DNA of 64,000 bases. Origin: Serripes groenlandicus. Taxonomy: Eukaryota > Mollusca > Bivalvia > Cardiida > Cardiidae. The notes under the pieces are model-generated. The model was not told where the DNA came from. It did no database searches and saw only the letters and a list, made by a program, of their open reading frames with translations. Where the stretch lies: assembly GCA_031761405.1 (NCBI GenBank), contig JASEVX010000005.1, positions 2,802,571 to 2,866,570 on the forward strand. Direction: 5' to 3'. This document shows, one piece after another, positions 11,139 through 23,200 of the stretch. A program made the translations under genes and the position numbers. Position 1 is the stretch's first letter; every line of letters starts with the position of its first letter.

Positions 11139-12375
11139 ATTTGCTGTATAACCGTTGTCTGACCTGACAGCACTTGGTTAAAAAAAGTAGCAAGGTCTTT
11201 GTCCGACATTATCCAACTTTAATGACTGAATCAAGACCCTTGTTGTGTCACTCAAAACAACCATATTGAGTACCAATAATACACGTTCTAAGGATACATA
11301 CTTATTGATGAAATACGCCCATTATCAAAAACTCGATTTTCTGACAGCATGGATGTAGTCATCTTGTGACAACGATTATGTTACAAGTACCAAACAGCTT
11401 CATATATAACATTTAACCAGTCAAATATAGGATACTCCAATACCAATGATTCTAAAGATGAAACAGGTGCGTGTTTACCCAAAAAATATAAATAACGCAT
11501 CTGTTGTGAGCGGGAACCAGAGGTTAGATAGTCCACCTCGAGAGTGAAGGACCAGGGTTTGATGCCGGTCGGGTCATAGTTATAAATTAGTATAAGTGGC
11601 CTCCAAGCTTTACGAGTAATGCACATGTGTCTGGTTACACTTTGCAATGGTACTCGTTATTTACTGAAGGAACCATAGAAACGCAACTCGAAGAAAAAAC
11701 AACAAAAAACTGTTTGTCCACGACCATGACTTTAAAAAATGTTTTATAAATATTAAACAATTGATGGACATTTTACATAAACTCGTCAAACAGTATGCTG
11801 AATAGAACTTGATTTTCCTATTATGATGAACATTCTATAAGCATCTACATTTCGATGGAATGGACAGTTTCTTCGCCCAGAGAGTAGAGCTGTAATAACT
11901 CAATTCTATTTCCGGGTGATTTACCAGCCATGCTCCATTTATTTCTATGTCGTATGGGTGAATGGGTTCTAAAACCTTAGCCTGTTGGACGCTAGTTTAT
12001 GGGATCACTTTTCGTCGCCTCTTAAGAAGATGATGTTTCATTTAAATTCACGAAAATGAAAAGATGCTCAATAGAGAGGTTGAATATAGGACTAAAACGA
12101 AATTGAGAAAACAACACAGGATCGACATTTGAAATGCCGATTTCACTTTTAAAAGAATAGACCTGATTTCAGTCTAAATATAGTACGTCTATATCATGGA
12201 TAAATAATAAAACTTAACAAAAATGTACTGATTTATCATTAAACTAATTTCAGAAATTTTCGGCAATATTTCTTAGCATCTTTATACATTGGCACATGAC
12301 GAGTTGAACGATTTTTTATTGTTATTGTAAAATATCAAAAATCACGTAGGAAATTCGTAAAGCATTTACATTATT

Positions 12376-12570
12376 TTAACCCTTTTGTTGCTAACAAAGC
12401 ATATTTCAGGAGAGACAGCTCGTCACCAGCTGTCTCTCCTGAATTCTGCATTGTTTGTCACTAAGATATTAAATTTTACCAAATTTACCGTTGGATGAAG
12501 GATGGAGTGATACAATTTGTTTCAACATAGAAGAGTCGACTTTTTTTTAATTTGGCAGTGAAATGGTTAT
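12376..12570. mobile_element. TTAA-F-related MITE
   Basis: The left end is TTAACCCTTTTGTTGC and the right end TTTGGCAGTGAAATGGTTAT, an imperfect inverted repeat. The interior has a hairpin GGAGAGACAGCTCGTC / CAGCTGTCTCTCC and the CTGCATTGTTTG motif shared with 3380-3593. The equivalent in the other copy is 22608-22810. I see no gene from 11139 to 12375. Confidence 0.65.
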
Positions 12571-13058
12571 TATATAGCCAACTTTGTCAGGGAGACACAT
12601 ATAAATCTCTTCCCTTTCGTCTGTCCGTTCATGAGTCTGTCTGTATGTGTATCCGTCACGCTGTGACACCTGTGTAATGTGACCCACGTATAACTTGAAC
12701 AGTTTTGTATTGCCTTAGATCAAGGTCATGACTCACAGTCAGATCAGTTGTTTTATACTTACGCCTACCCCATGTCAAGTTTTTATTGCAGATTTTAACT
12801 TTTTAGAATTTGAGTACGGGAGACAATGTGTACGCAGCTGCGTATTTTGCGTACAGTCAGCTATGCGCCTGCAAGCAATGCACCTTATCCATGGAACGTA
12901 CTACTGTACTATTGGATATATATATTAAACTTTAAAATAACGGTCCACATTTTATTTCAAATGTTAACAATGTTGACAGACACGTGTATAACGCTGAATG
13001 ACGCAGACGACTTCAGAGTCGGCAGCAACAGACGTGCACTAGTTTTCTGTTTAGATGA

Positions 13059-13290
13059 TAAACCCGTTCCCTCATATACATGTAGACGCTTTCTGACGCC
13101 TCTGCAGCAGATTGCTATTTTTAAACATAGTGACACAAGAAGAAATTGCACAAAACGTGCAATTTCTCCTTTTGCCACAATGTTTTCCACTTTTAGTCAT
13201 AAGTTATCCATTCAATTTTAGAGACTTTCTATTTTTTGACAAAATACTTTCGTCTGCTGCAGAATTGTCGTATGACGGACAGGGTTATAC
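13059..13290. mobile_element. TTAA-A MITE, left-copy version
   Basis: Central hairpin arms GAAATTGCAC and GTGCAATTTC, CTGCAGCAG and CTGCTGCAG subterminal motifs, and degraded ends (AACCCGTTCCCTCATA and GACAGGGTTATA). The right-copy equivalent lies near 23518-23762. I see no gene from 13291 to 14300. Confidence 0.8.
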
Positions 13291-14300
13291 GTATTTAGAT
13301 TCTGTTATTTCGGCCAAATTTCTCCAATGATTTCATAAATAGCAAGCAGTGAATTGTTTTAGTCAAAGGAGGGAGGAGGGTCGATAATAAAGTATGGAAG
13401 ATATTTTGTAAGCCTCGATTAGGGGTCTTGTTCACTGCATTTACGAACCATGAAGACCTTTGTGCGGACGATTGTTTAAAATGTCTCCTCTTCTGAAAGA
13501 CCTGTAAGCGTAACCCTAATAATATCACACCTTTTTACCATTATGTAATCCCGTAACGGAGCAAGAGCCCTTTCTTTCTTGAGCGGCTATAGTGTATCAC
13601 ACTCATTTTATTTATAACAGGCTTGTTTACATCTGACATCTGATTACATCTACGTACAATGGTGACTCAGGTGCGTCCTTGCATACGCAGACAGTCTCAG
13701 TGTCCAATTTTGGTGGGGGATCATGCTTATGCTCACACTTTTTTTAGTATTCCCCCCTAAATTTGTATGGAATATTTTTTTTTACATAAACAAAGAAGGA
13801 AAAATGCCTTAATTTGTTCATGAAAATAAATTTTCAGATAAAATCTTTCTTAAACAGACAAAATTGCCAGTTTTACTCGTATACTAACACAAATGCTGTT
13901 TTTATAATTGTTTATTATGAACTTCTATGGGCCGGCGGCCTTTAAACAAATAAACTCATTTTCTTTGTCATCGTTTTACAAAGGTAGAGTTTTTTGTTTC
14001 TAGACTGGAAACAGTCTATCTGATTATTTCTATAGTAAACAATATAATTCATCCCTAACATAAGTTTGTGAGACATGATCTATGATAAAGAGTACAGCTT
14101 CAGATCGAACGTTAAAGAAACACAGGGTGATCTGAATCTACACTGGTCGCAATTCGCATTCAGATTGGCTTTCCGTGAGCATTTTTTGTTTCTGTTTCGC
14201 AATGTATCAATACGAAACAAAGATTACTTCTTACTGAGAGCTAGAATAACATTCTAAATTTGGGAAAGTATTGGACACGTGCTAGACATAGTTTGAACAT

Positions 14301-14552
14301 GAGCCGTCCCGATACAAAACCAACAGTATGGCATCTGCGTAATGTATCGACACAGATCAGCCTGCGCAGACTGATCCGGGCCGACACATTCCGTCTAAGG
14401 GGGATATAGGTATAGAGTAATGATTTTTGAAACCGAAAATCCACAGGAGGCGAAACATGTCTATCCGGATAAGCCTGCGTGGCATGCTTAGGCACATCCG
14501 GGTCGACACTTTACGCAGAGTCAAAAATGTTTGTTTTCTCGCGAGACGGCTC
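14301..14552. mobile_element. GAGCC-type MITE with ACAT target duplication
   Basis: Ends are GAGCCGTCCCGATAC and TCTCGCGAGACGGCTC, with ACAT on both sides. The right-copy equivalent is 24812-25069. Confidence 0.85.
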
Positions 14553-14906
14553 ACATTTCCATTTTGTGATACCTAAATCAGCTTTAGGGACTCATTCAAA
14601 TCAACACTCGCCTCTATAATTACCTTAAACCTATCACTTTTACATATATTGTGAAGAATGCTTATACAACTTATGTTAATCACGTTAAATGCCTCAGTCT
14701 TTAACAATCAACCAATTCTCTCGCGGAATGTGTCTGGGGTCCCTCATTTTGATCTATGTATGTCTCAAGAAATTCGAACCCGGCACCTGTGGGACACGGG
14801 ACTTGTCTCACTCGATAATTAGAAAGCAGGATATAATACATTTCTGGGTTGTTCCAAAGTTGTTGTTTTTCATAAATTGCAACTAAAATGTATAAACTTT
14901 CGTTAG

Positions 14907-15103
14907 TTAACCCTTTCCCACTTGCAGACGCATTTTGACGCATCTATATTTTGAAAACTTCGTGACAAAAGGAAAAGAGATTGCTCATAATGTTTTCCAC
15001 ACTATTCAATAATAATACTTCCATTTATAGAGATTTCTCATATTTTCCTTAGACCTTTTAAAAGTCGTTTGCTCCAGTTTTAATGTATGTGATAAAGGGT
15101 TAC
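14907..15103. mobile_element. TTAA-A-type MITE directly upstream of the 14-bp array
   Basis: It starts TTAACCCTTTCCCACTTGC and ends GATAAAGGGTTAC. The interior keeps GACAAAAGGAAAAGAGATTG and CATAATGTTTTCC but lacks the central stem. The array begins about 57 bp beyond its right end. Confidence 0.75.
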
Positions 15104-15159
15104 ACTTAGGGTTGCACGTATAGCGTTACGACTGGTGTATGGGTACGTATATGGATAAC

Positions 15160-15598
15160 GTATACATGTACTGGTATACATGTACTGGTATACATGTACT
15201 GGTATACATATCTACTGGTAGAGTAGTACTGGTATACATGTACTGGTATACATATGTACTGGTAGAGTAGTACCGGTATACATGTAATGGTATACATGTA
15301 CTGGTATACATATGTACTGGTATACATGTACTGGTATACATGTACTGGTATACATATGTACTGGTATACATGTACCGGTATACATGTACTGGTATATATG
15401 TACTGGTATACATGTACTGGTATACATTTACTGGTATATATGTACTGGTATACATGTACTGGTATACATGTACTGGTATACATGTACTGGTTTATACATG
15501 TACTGGTATACATGTACTGGTATACATGTACTGGTATACATGTACTGGTATATATGTACTGGTATACATGTACTGGTATACATGTACTGGTATATATG
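15160..15598 (+). repeat. 14-bp palindromic minisatellite, left version
   Basis: The unit is ATGTACTGGTATAC, with occasional 16-bp variants containing ACATATGTACTGG. Four or more frames on both strands are open because no unit contains a stop, so the open frames here are noise. The right version (25690-25955) is shorter, about 270 bp. Confidence 0.93.
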
Positions 15599-15649
15599 GT
15601 AATATGGTCAGGAAACCCCATGGTGTATATATATAAACGTTAAAAGTGT

Positions 15650-15935
15650 AATTGACCCTTTCCCACATACAACACATCTGCAGCAGACGACTTTGAAAAC
15701 ATGGAAAACCTCTATAAATGAAGGTATACTTACTGAAAAAAGTTGAAAACATTGGGGCAAATGGAGAAATTGTTTTCACCATTCCACCAAATCATCTTAT
15801 TAAATCGCTTTCCATAACTTCAATGAAACAAAATGAAACGTTGTTAAAATATAAGAAATTATTCGCTTTACTATTTCCTATTCTCAGATTGTTTTCGATT
15901 GTCTGCTGTAGATAAATTTAAAATCGTGTGTGTGA
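15650..15935. repeat. TTAA-A-type MITE remnant between two simple-sequence arrays
   Basis: It starts GACCCTTTCCCACATAC and keeps CATCTGCAGCAGACGACTTT, AAAACATTGGGGCAAATGGA and GTCTGCTGTAG. The expected right terminus is replaced by sequence leading into the GAA array. The other copy carries it near 26010-26300. Confidence 0.7.
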
Positions 15936-15952
15936 CAGATAACAGCTAAACA

Positions 15953-16039
15953 GGAAAAAGAAGAAGAAGAAGAAGAATAAGAAGACGACGACGAAGAAGA
16001 ATAAGAAGGAGAAGAAGAAGAAGAAAGAAGAAGAAGAAG

Positions 16040-16074
<35 letters not shown>

Positions 16075-16382
16075 AGAAGAAAAGAAGAAGAAGAAGAAGA
16101 AGAAGAAGAAGAAGAAGAAGAAGAAAGAAGAAGAAGAAGAAGAAGAAGAAGAAGAAGAAGAAGAAGAAGAGAAGAAGAGAAAAGAAGAAGAAGAAGAAGA
16201 AGAAGAAGAAGAAGAAGAAGAAGAAAAAGAAAAAGAAAAAGAAAGAAGAGAAGAGAAGAAGAAGAAGAAGAAGAAGAGAAGAAGAAGAAGAAGAAGAAGA
16301 AGAAGAAGAAGAAGAAGAAGAAGAAGAGAAGAAGAAGAAGAAGAAGAAGAAGAGTAAGAAAAGAAGAAGAAGAAGAAGAATT
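15953..16382 (+). repeat. GAA/AAG trinucleotide microsatellite
   Basis: Interrupted GAA tracts of about 430 bp. Open frames through it read as poly-Arg/Glu/Lys or poly-Ser/Leu/Phe and are not genes. The other version is 26316-26580. Confidence 0.97.
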
Positions 16383-16834
16383 CACCTTAGCTGCAGTAGT
16401 AATCTTACTTTTATAATGATCCACCAAGAAAACCAAGTCCACCCATGATCTGATGCCTAAATTATACCCGATAGTTCTTTAGTATGATCAACTTTGGGCA
16501 TCCAAATGAAACGTACTTGGGACACATTATTACAAGAAGTGGGTATACATACAATACATATACCCCTATGCAAAAGGGGATACCATGGTTACAGTTACGT
16601 TTGTATTGTGTCATAAACACACTAAACAGTCATGTCATATTATATATGACATTATTACTTAATATTGACAGACAATTATAAATCATATCTATGTTATTAG
16701 TCTCTATATGTATGCGCCCAGATTAAGAAACGTGTGGCACGATTAAAACCAATGTAGTGTCTTTTTTTTTTGTTCACTTAATACATACTATATATATGAG
16801 GGTGAGAGCATATAGGTGATATAAGAGGAGGGAG

Positions 16835-16835
16835 G

Positions 16836-16867
<32 letters not shown>

Positions 16868-16927
16868 TGAGAGAGAGAGAGGAGAGCGAGAGGAGAGAGA
16901 GAGAGAGATGAGAGAAGAGGAGAGAGA

Positions 16928-17001
<74 letters not shown>

Positions 17002-17140
17002 CGAAGAGAGATGAGAGAGACGAGAGAGAGAGAGGAGAGAGGATGAGATGAGAGGAGAAGAGAGAAAGGGGGATAGAGAGGGAAGAGAGAGGAGAGAGTA
17101 GAGAAGGAAGAGAGAGACTAGGAAGGAGAAAATAGACATA
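16835..17140 (+). repeat. GA dinucleotide-rich microsatellite
   Basis: Imperfect GA runs with GAGG interruptions, followed by a purine-rich tail containing AGAAGATGAACATCAGTTGG. In the other copy this position (26945-27510) instead holds a G-rich start and a long pure GAA run. I see no gene from 17141 to 18430. Confidence 0.9.
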
Positions 17141-18429
17141 GCGAACGAAGTAGAAGAAAGTGTAAGAAGATGAACATCAGTTGGACGACGGCAACGAAGA
17201 GAACAATAGACGCGAGATGATGAAGAAAGCACGATACGTGCAATATTTCCCGTTCTGTGTGATTCGGTGACCTCTAAGATCTAGGCCAACGTCATCGATC
17301 TGCAGAAAATTGTCTGATGAAGGGTGATATGCCCAGATATATGCGAATAATATTAGACGAGATCATGCATACTTTTCCATACGACAACAATACTTCTAAA
17401 TCCCTCCGTTTAATAGCAGCCACCACGATCAGGGTCCTCACTACTCGATGATCTTATTACAATAATTAAATACAAGCCCGCATGTTACAATCGGGAGTTC
17501 GATTTTTTTCCAATATCGAACCCTATGAATAAAAATCTACTTCCCAAACATCGAGGTAACCGTTAATTGTTTGCCGCCGCCGAGATTTGGTATCGAGATA
17601 AAGCTCTTTTGTTGAGAAAGCTGAATTTTCAAATATGTTTAAGTTATTATAGTTGCGCTCAAATTTGACGGTTTTATTTCGCAGTGAAATTGACATTACT
17701 TGACAGGAAGTGAGAAAATAGACTTTAGAGTTCGTTTAAAAAACAAATACATCCTTTAATATGATCGCGACTTTGATGTTCACTTAAGGCTCGAAAGTTC
17801 TGTTTACGGAGGAAAACCTATTATCCGTTTACCTTATGTCTTTTTACAAACGGAATCCTGCTTTTGAAATGAATGTGAGGAAAGTGACAACATCTACACA
17901 TATGGAAGTGCTATTTGATAAAGAGTTGCATACTTAGTGGGAAATAGGGTATTTTGCGTTTTTTCAGCGGGTTTTTTCGTTAGGAACAATGATTTTAAGG
18001 TCGTCGTGAAATAAAATAAAAATAAATAAAACTTGAATCTCTGTTGACGTTCGATAGCATAGTCGTTATAAATGGACCTGGATCATTTAAGCATTTTTAT
18101 TTCATACTTGTAAGCTTTTATTATTCTTACGAGAATTATTTAAACCGATCGACGTCCACCAATGTTTTCAGTGTGCCAATTAGGTTCTTACATGTACATC
18201 TTACCTTTTGATAACATTTCTGTGAGCGTTATATATTTATGAAAGTTTTAATACAACATTTTAACTGCATGCATTTAAACCTCTTACTTATTGAATGTAT
18301 GACGGGTGATAGACGTTTCATCTACAACAAGTAAGTCAAACCCACCAACTGATAGGCTATTGTACCAAGTTAAACCTGTCTGGAAAGAGATAAGAAGTTT
18401 CTTTTTTTTTTTTTGTATGGGTGTGCTAC

Positions 18430-18570
18430 GCCGTTTTCGCTAATGATTCAGTTATATCACGGTGAGTGTCCTGTATAAGTTCCCTGTACTATTGGTTTTA
18501 TTAGGTCCTGACACAAAACCAGCGAGTCAGTCGTACTGCTGTCCATACAACCCTGATCGCCACGAAGGAA
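18430..18570 (-). repeat. SINE-like fragment
   Basis: The segment with ATATCACGGTGAGTGTCCTG, ACCAGCGAGTCAGTCGTACTG and CCCTGATCGCCACGAAGG resembles the SINE at 41277-41485 (GCGAGACAGTCGG). The tRNA-like head is missing. The same fragment occurs near 28690-28805. Confidence 0.45.
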
Positions 18571-18609
18571 AAGGACATAAATTCCATTATTTAAGTAATT
18601 TGGAATGAC

Positions 18610-20025
18610 AAGGCCAGTAAGCAGTTAAGTCAAGGGTAGATTACTGACAAACGGTATGTCACGAATACATGTAAAAGCAGAGTTAGATTACTGACAAATT
18701 GTATGTAACAATACATGTTAAAGCAGGTAGATTACTGACAAAACGAGGTATGTCACAATGCATGTAAAAAAGCCAGCAGATATTACTATCACATTATGCA
18801 CAATACAGTATGTAATAAATAACATGAGTAAATCAGGTAGATACTGACATACGGTATGTCACAATATATGTATAATCAGGTAGATTACTCGTACAAACCG
18901 GTATGTCACTAATACATGTTAAAAATTCAGAGTAGATTACTGGACAAAAAACCGATGTCACAATACATGTAAAGCAGCAGTAAAATTACCTGACAGAACG
19001 GTATGTCACTAACACAATACATTGTAAAAGCAGGTAAATACTGACAAATGGTATGATCACAATTGCATGTAAAATCTAGATTCATAGATTACTGACAAAC
19101 CGGTATGTCACAATGCATGTAAATCAGGATTACGGATTACTGACAAAAACGGTATGTCATCAATACAGGTAATAGTTAAACCGTGCAGGTAGGTTAGACG
19201 TATCTGAAAGGGGTATGTCACAATACATTGGTACAAAAACCGAGTATCACAAGTACATATAATTTAAAGACAGAAAACAGAGCATACTAGAAAACGTTCA
19301 TGTCACACAATACATGAAAATCAGCGTAGATTACTGTATTCGTTAGATTACAGTCATTAAACGGTATGTCACAATACATGTAAAGCAGGTAGATTAAGCA
19401 AACAGTTGTCACAATACATGTAAGGCTGGTAGAATTACTTACTGACAAACAGTACGTCACAATACATGTGGATCAGATAGAGATTACTGACAAACGTATG
19501 TCACAATACATGTTAAGGCAGGTAGAAGATTACTGACGAAAACAGTATGTCACAATACATGTAAATCAGGATAGATTACTGACAAACAGTATGTCACACA
19601 ATACATGTAAGGCAGGTAGATTACTGACAAACCAGTATGTCACAATACATGTAATAAGTGTAAATCAGAAATTAGATTACTGACAAACCGGTATGTCACA
19701 ATACATGTAAAGCAGGTAGATTACTGACAAACAGTATGTCACAATACATGTAAATCGAGATTGATAATTTACTGACAAACGGTATGTCACAATACATGTA
19801 AGGCAGGTAGATTTACTGACAAACGGTTATGTCACAATACATGTAAGGCAGGTAGATTCTGACAAAACGGTATGTCACAATACATGTAAGGCAGGTAGAG
19901 TTACTGACAAACCAGTATGTCACAATACATGTAAGGCAGGTAGATTACTGACAAACAGTATGTCACAATGCATGTAAAGCAGGTATATTACTGACAAACG
20001 GTATGTCACAATGATTGGAAATCGC
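18610..20025 (+). repeat. 43-bp minisatellite, left version with many indels
   Basis: The unit is based on CAGGTAGATTACTGACAAACGG plus TATGTCACAATACATGTAAAG, 43 bp in the clean version at 28855-29450. Here units are full of 1-3 bp insertions and the array is about 1.4 kb instead of 0.6 kb. The insertion-rich pattern looks like uncorrected long-read error near a contig end, so neither length nor unit divergence should be trusted. Confidence 0.85.
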
Positions 20026-20164
20026 ATAGTTTTTAGAGTAGTCGTTAGTTTAAACATTTGATTTCCCATATTTACATCATTTAACATATATTATATACAT
20101 GTTTTTTTTTGGATTAGGACGATAGTGAAAACTAATTAAATCCCTCTCCAGAAAGTAATCGTTG

Positions 20165-20315
20165 CTATGTACATGTACACGAATATCGCACACTGTACAT
20201 GTACAACGAATATCGCACACTGTACATGTAGCACGAATATCGCACACTGTACATGTACACGAAGATCGCACAATGTAACATGTACACGAATACTCGCACA
20301 CTGTACATGTAGACA
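20165..20315 (+). repeat. 26-bp palindrome-bearing repeat, left version (about 6 copies)
   Basis: Units combine GTACATGTAC with ACGAATATCGCACACT. The same locus in the right version (29655-30318) has about 25 copies. Confidence 0.88.
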
Positions 20316-20514
20316 AAGATAAGACTGAATGAATGTATAACCTGATTTTTAAGCCAGTATTGCTTGGAATGTTAAGTACCAGGCTGATCCAAAGGTTGTT
20401 TAAATGTAAGCGTTTGAAGGATGGAAAAGGTTTAATAAAAGTGAGTGTGCCGATACAAACTATAAAATCGAAAAAATAATCAAGTCTGATAAACATCGAC
20501 GAATCATTTTACCA

Positions 20515-20714
20515 NNNNNNNNNNNNNNNNNNNNNNNNNNNNNNNNNNNNNNNNNNNNNNNNNNNNNNNNNNNNNNNNNNNNNNNNNNNNNNNNNNNNNN
20601 NNNNNNNNNNNNNNNNNNNNNNNNNNNNNNNNNNNNNNNNNNNNNNNNNNNNNNNNNNNNNNNNNNNNNNNNNNNNNNNNNNNNNNNNNNNNNNNNNNNN
20701 NNNNNNNNNNNNNN
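20515..20714. other. Assembly gap, exactly 200 N
   Basis: A run of exactly 200 N is a placeholder length. Sequence at the left edge matches 30501-30512 and sequence at the right edge matches 10958 onward, so the joined ends overlap each other rather than flank missing DNA. Open frames spanning it are meaningless. Confidence 0.98.
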
Positions 20715-21754
20715 AAGTGTCGACCGGATCAGCCTTAGCATGCCCGCGCAGGCTACCCGGACCAGACACGTTTCATTCACCTGTGGATTTTTCATGTTTC
20801 AGGAATCACTCCTCTATCCTCCTATTCCCACTACGCCGGAACGATCTAGGTCGATACATTATTACGCAGATGTCTACACTGTTAGTCTTTTCGTGGAACG
20901 GCTCATTTGTTGTATAACCTTGTCTGACCTGACAGCACTTGGTTAAAAAAGTAGCAATGGTCTTTGTCCCGACATTATCCAACTTTAATGACTGAATCAA
21001 GACCCTTGTTGTGTCACTCAAAACAACCGTGATTGAGTACCAATAATACACGTTCTAAGGATACATACTTATTGATTGAAATACGCCCATATATCAAAAC
21101 CGATTTTCTGACAGCAGGGATGTAGTCCTTCTTGTGCAACGATTATGTACAAGTACCAAACAGCTTCATCTATAACATTTAACCAGTCAAATATAGGATA
21201 CTCCAATACCAATGATTCATAAAGATGAAACATGTGCGTGTTTACCCAAAGTAAAATATAAATAACGCATCTGTTGTGAGCGTGAACCAGAGGTTAGATA
21301 GTCCACCTCGAGAGTGAAGGACCAGGGTTTGATGGCGGTCGGGTCATAGTTTTAAATTAGTATAAGTGGCCTCCATGCTTTTACGAGTAATGCACTATGT
21401 GTCTGGTTACAACTTTGCAACGGTACTCGTTATTTACTGAGGAACCATAGAAACAGCAACTCGAAGAAACAACAACCTCTGAAATACACAAACAGTTTCG
21501 ATAAAAACTGTTTGTCCGAGACCATGACTTTAAAAAATGTTTTATAAATATTGAACCTTAATTTTTCCTATTAATGATGAAAATTCTATATAAGCATCCC
21601 TACATTTCGATGGAATGGACAGTTCTTCGCCCAGAGAGTAGAGGCTGTAATAACTCAATTCTATTTCGGGTGATTTACCAGCCATGCTCCATTTATTTCA
21701 TATGTCGTATGGGTGGAAATGGGTTCTAAAACCTTAGCCCTGTTGACGCCTTAA

Positions 21755-22240
21755 CTAATATCAGCACAGAAGATTGTAACAGGGCTATTTTATACCCGTT
21801 CGGAGAGGGTTTTAACTCACAATTCTTGATATATATATGTGAAGAAGTGAAATAACTTATAGACCATGATTAGACGAATGTGCTTACCGATCTATGGTTA
21901 CATTGTTGTTAACACATGCTAATTAGAGTTGTGTGTATAGTAGGATAACACATGCGTTTTACCCTCAAACAAATATACAGCAGTACGACCTTTAGAACAT
22001 ATTGTCAAAATGTGATAAATCTCCATAAATGGCGATGTGGACTATTAAATCGAGTTGAAACAATTGTCAAAAGAAGAAATTGCTCATATGAGCAATTTCT
22101 TCTTTTGACACAATGTTTTCAAAATTAGTCTGCTGCAGGAGTAATATGAAAGTACCTGTAGTGGTAAGGGTTACGTACTCGATACAGGGTAAGGAGTAAA
22201 ACTTGCTCATTTTGAGTGTAGTTTTAGTATCAGTAATCTA
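21755..22240. repeat. ~490-bp insertion present only in the right version, with a MITE-like foldback
   Basis: The left version runs straight from CCTTAGCCTGTTGGACGC to TAGTTTATGGGATCAC (about 11985-12000), while here about 490 bp intervenes. The insert contains a TTAA-A-like foldback with AAGAAATTGCTCATATGAGC at its centre and CACAATGTTTTCAAAATTAG. Confidence 0.75.
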
Positions 22241-22984
22241 GTTTATGTGATCACTTTCCGCCGCCTCTTAAGAAGATGATGTTTTCATTAAAATTCACGA
22301 AAATGAAAGATTCTCAATAGAGAGGGTTGATTTATAGGACTAAGCGAAATTGAGGAAAACAACACGGGATCGCATTGAAATGCCGATTTCACTTTTAAAA
22401 TGAATAGACCTGATTTCCAGTCTAAATATAGTACGTCTATATCATGGATAATTAGTAAAACTTAACAAAATGTACTGATTTCAGAATTTGTCGGCAATAT
22501 TTTCTTAGCATCTTTATACAATTGGCACATGAGAGTTGAACGATTTTTTTATTGTTATTGAAAAATATCAAAAATCACGTAGGAAATTCGTAAAGCATTT
22601 ACATATTTTAATCCTTTTGTTGCTACAAAGCAGATTTCATGAGAGACAGCTCGTCACGTGCTGTCTCTCCTGAATTTCTGCATTGTTTGCCACTAAGGGT
22701 AGACATTTAATTTTACCAATTATACCGTTGGATGAAGGATGGAGTGATACAATTTGTTTCACTCATAGATGCAGATCGACTTTTGTTTAATTTGGCAGTG
22801 AAATGGTTATTATTAGCCAACTTTGTCAGGGAAGACACATATACATATCTTCCCTTTCGTCTGTCCGTTCATGAGTCTGTCTGTATGTGTATCCGTCACG
22901 CTGTGACACCTGTGTATGTGGACCCACGTATACTTGAACAGTTTTGGTATGCCTTAGATCAAGTCATGACTCACTATCCAAGCC

Positions 22985-23200
22985 AGGGGCGTAGCCTAGG
23001 GTATACAGAGTGGGTACGAAATTTGGTTAGGGGGGGAGGGGATTTTTCCCCCTCCTATATCGTCTTGTAGTGGACTTCTTGGACGCATTTCAGTAGCAAA
23101 AATATGGACTGATCTTAATGGTGAAATAAATTTATTTTTCTAGGATTTTTTTTTTTTAAATGTGTTGCATTTGTCATTTTTTCGTCCAAATCTATCAAGT
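22985..23200. repeat. ~220-bp insertion present only in the right version, with a CAGGGGCGTAGCC start
   Basis: It interrupts the segment continuous in the left version near 12735 (ATGACTCACAGTCAGATC). The start matches the terminal motif of the 8634 and 36194 elements. G- and T-rich tracts follow, and I see no matching right terminus. Confidence 0.65.

Larger units (their letters stand above)
10958..20514 (+). other. Left version of a 9.6-9.8 kb segment present on both sides of the N gap
   Basis: Landmarks recur in the same order and orientation in 20715-30512: the CTGACCTGACAGCACTTGG segment, TTAA MITEs, the 14-bp array, two purine microsatellites, the 43-bp array and the 26-bp array. The segment ends exactly at the gap at the base matching 30512. 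Small insertions relative to the other copy become frequent from about 18 kb to the gap. No host gene is seen in it. See the findings for the reading as a contig-end overlap. Confidence 0.9.

Noticed and set aside
15106..15782. Multiple 71-171 codon frames rich in Tyr, Thr and Val
   Set aside because: They are readings of the 14-bp minisatellite.
15918..17232. Frames coding poly-Ser/Leu/Phe or poly-Arg/Glu
   Set aside because: They read through GAA and GA microsatellites. The same holds for the right version near 26260-27575.
20460..20795. Frames crossing the N gap
   Set aside because: They consist largely of undefined residues and join sequence that is probably not adjacent.
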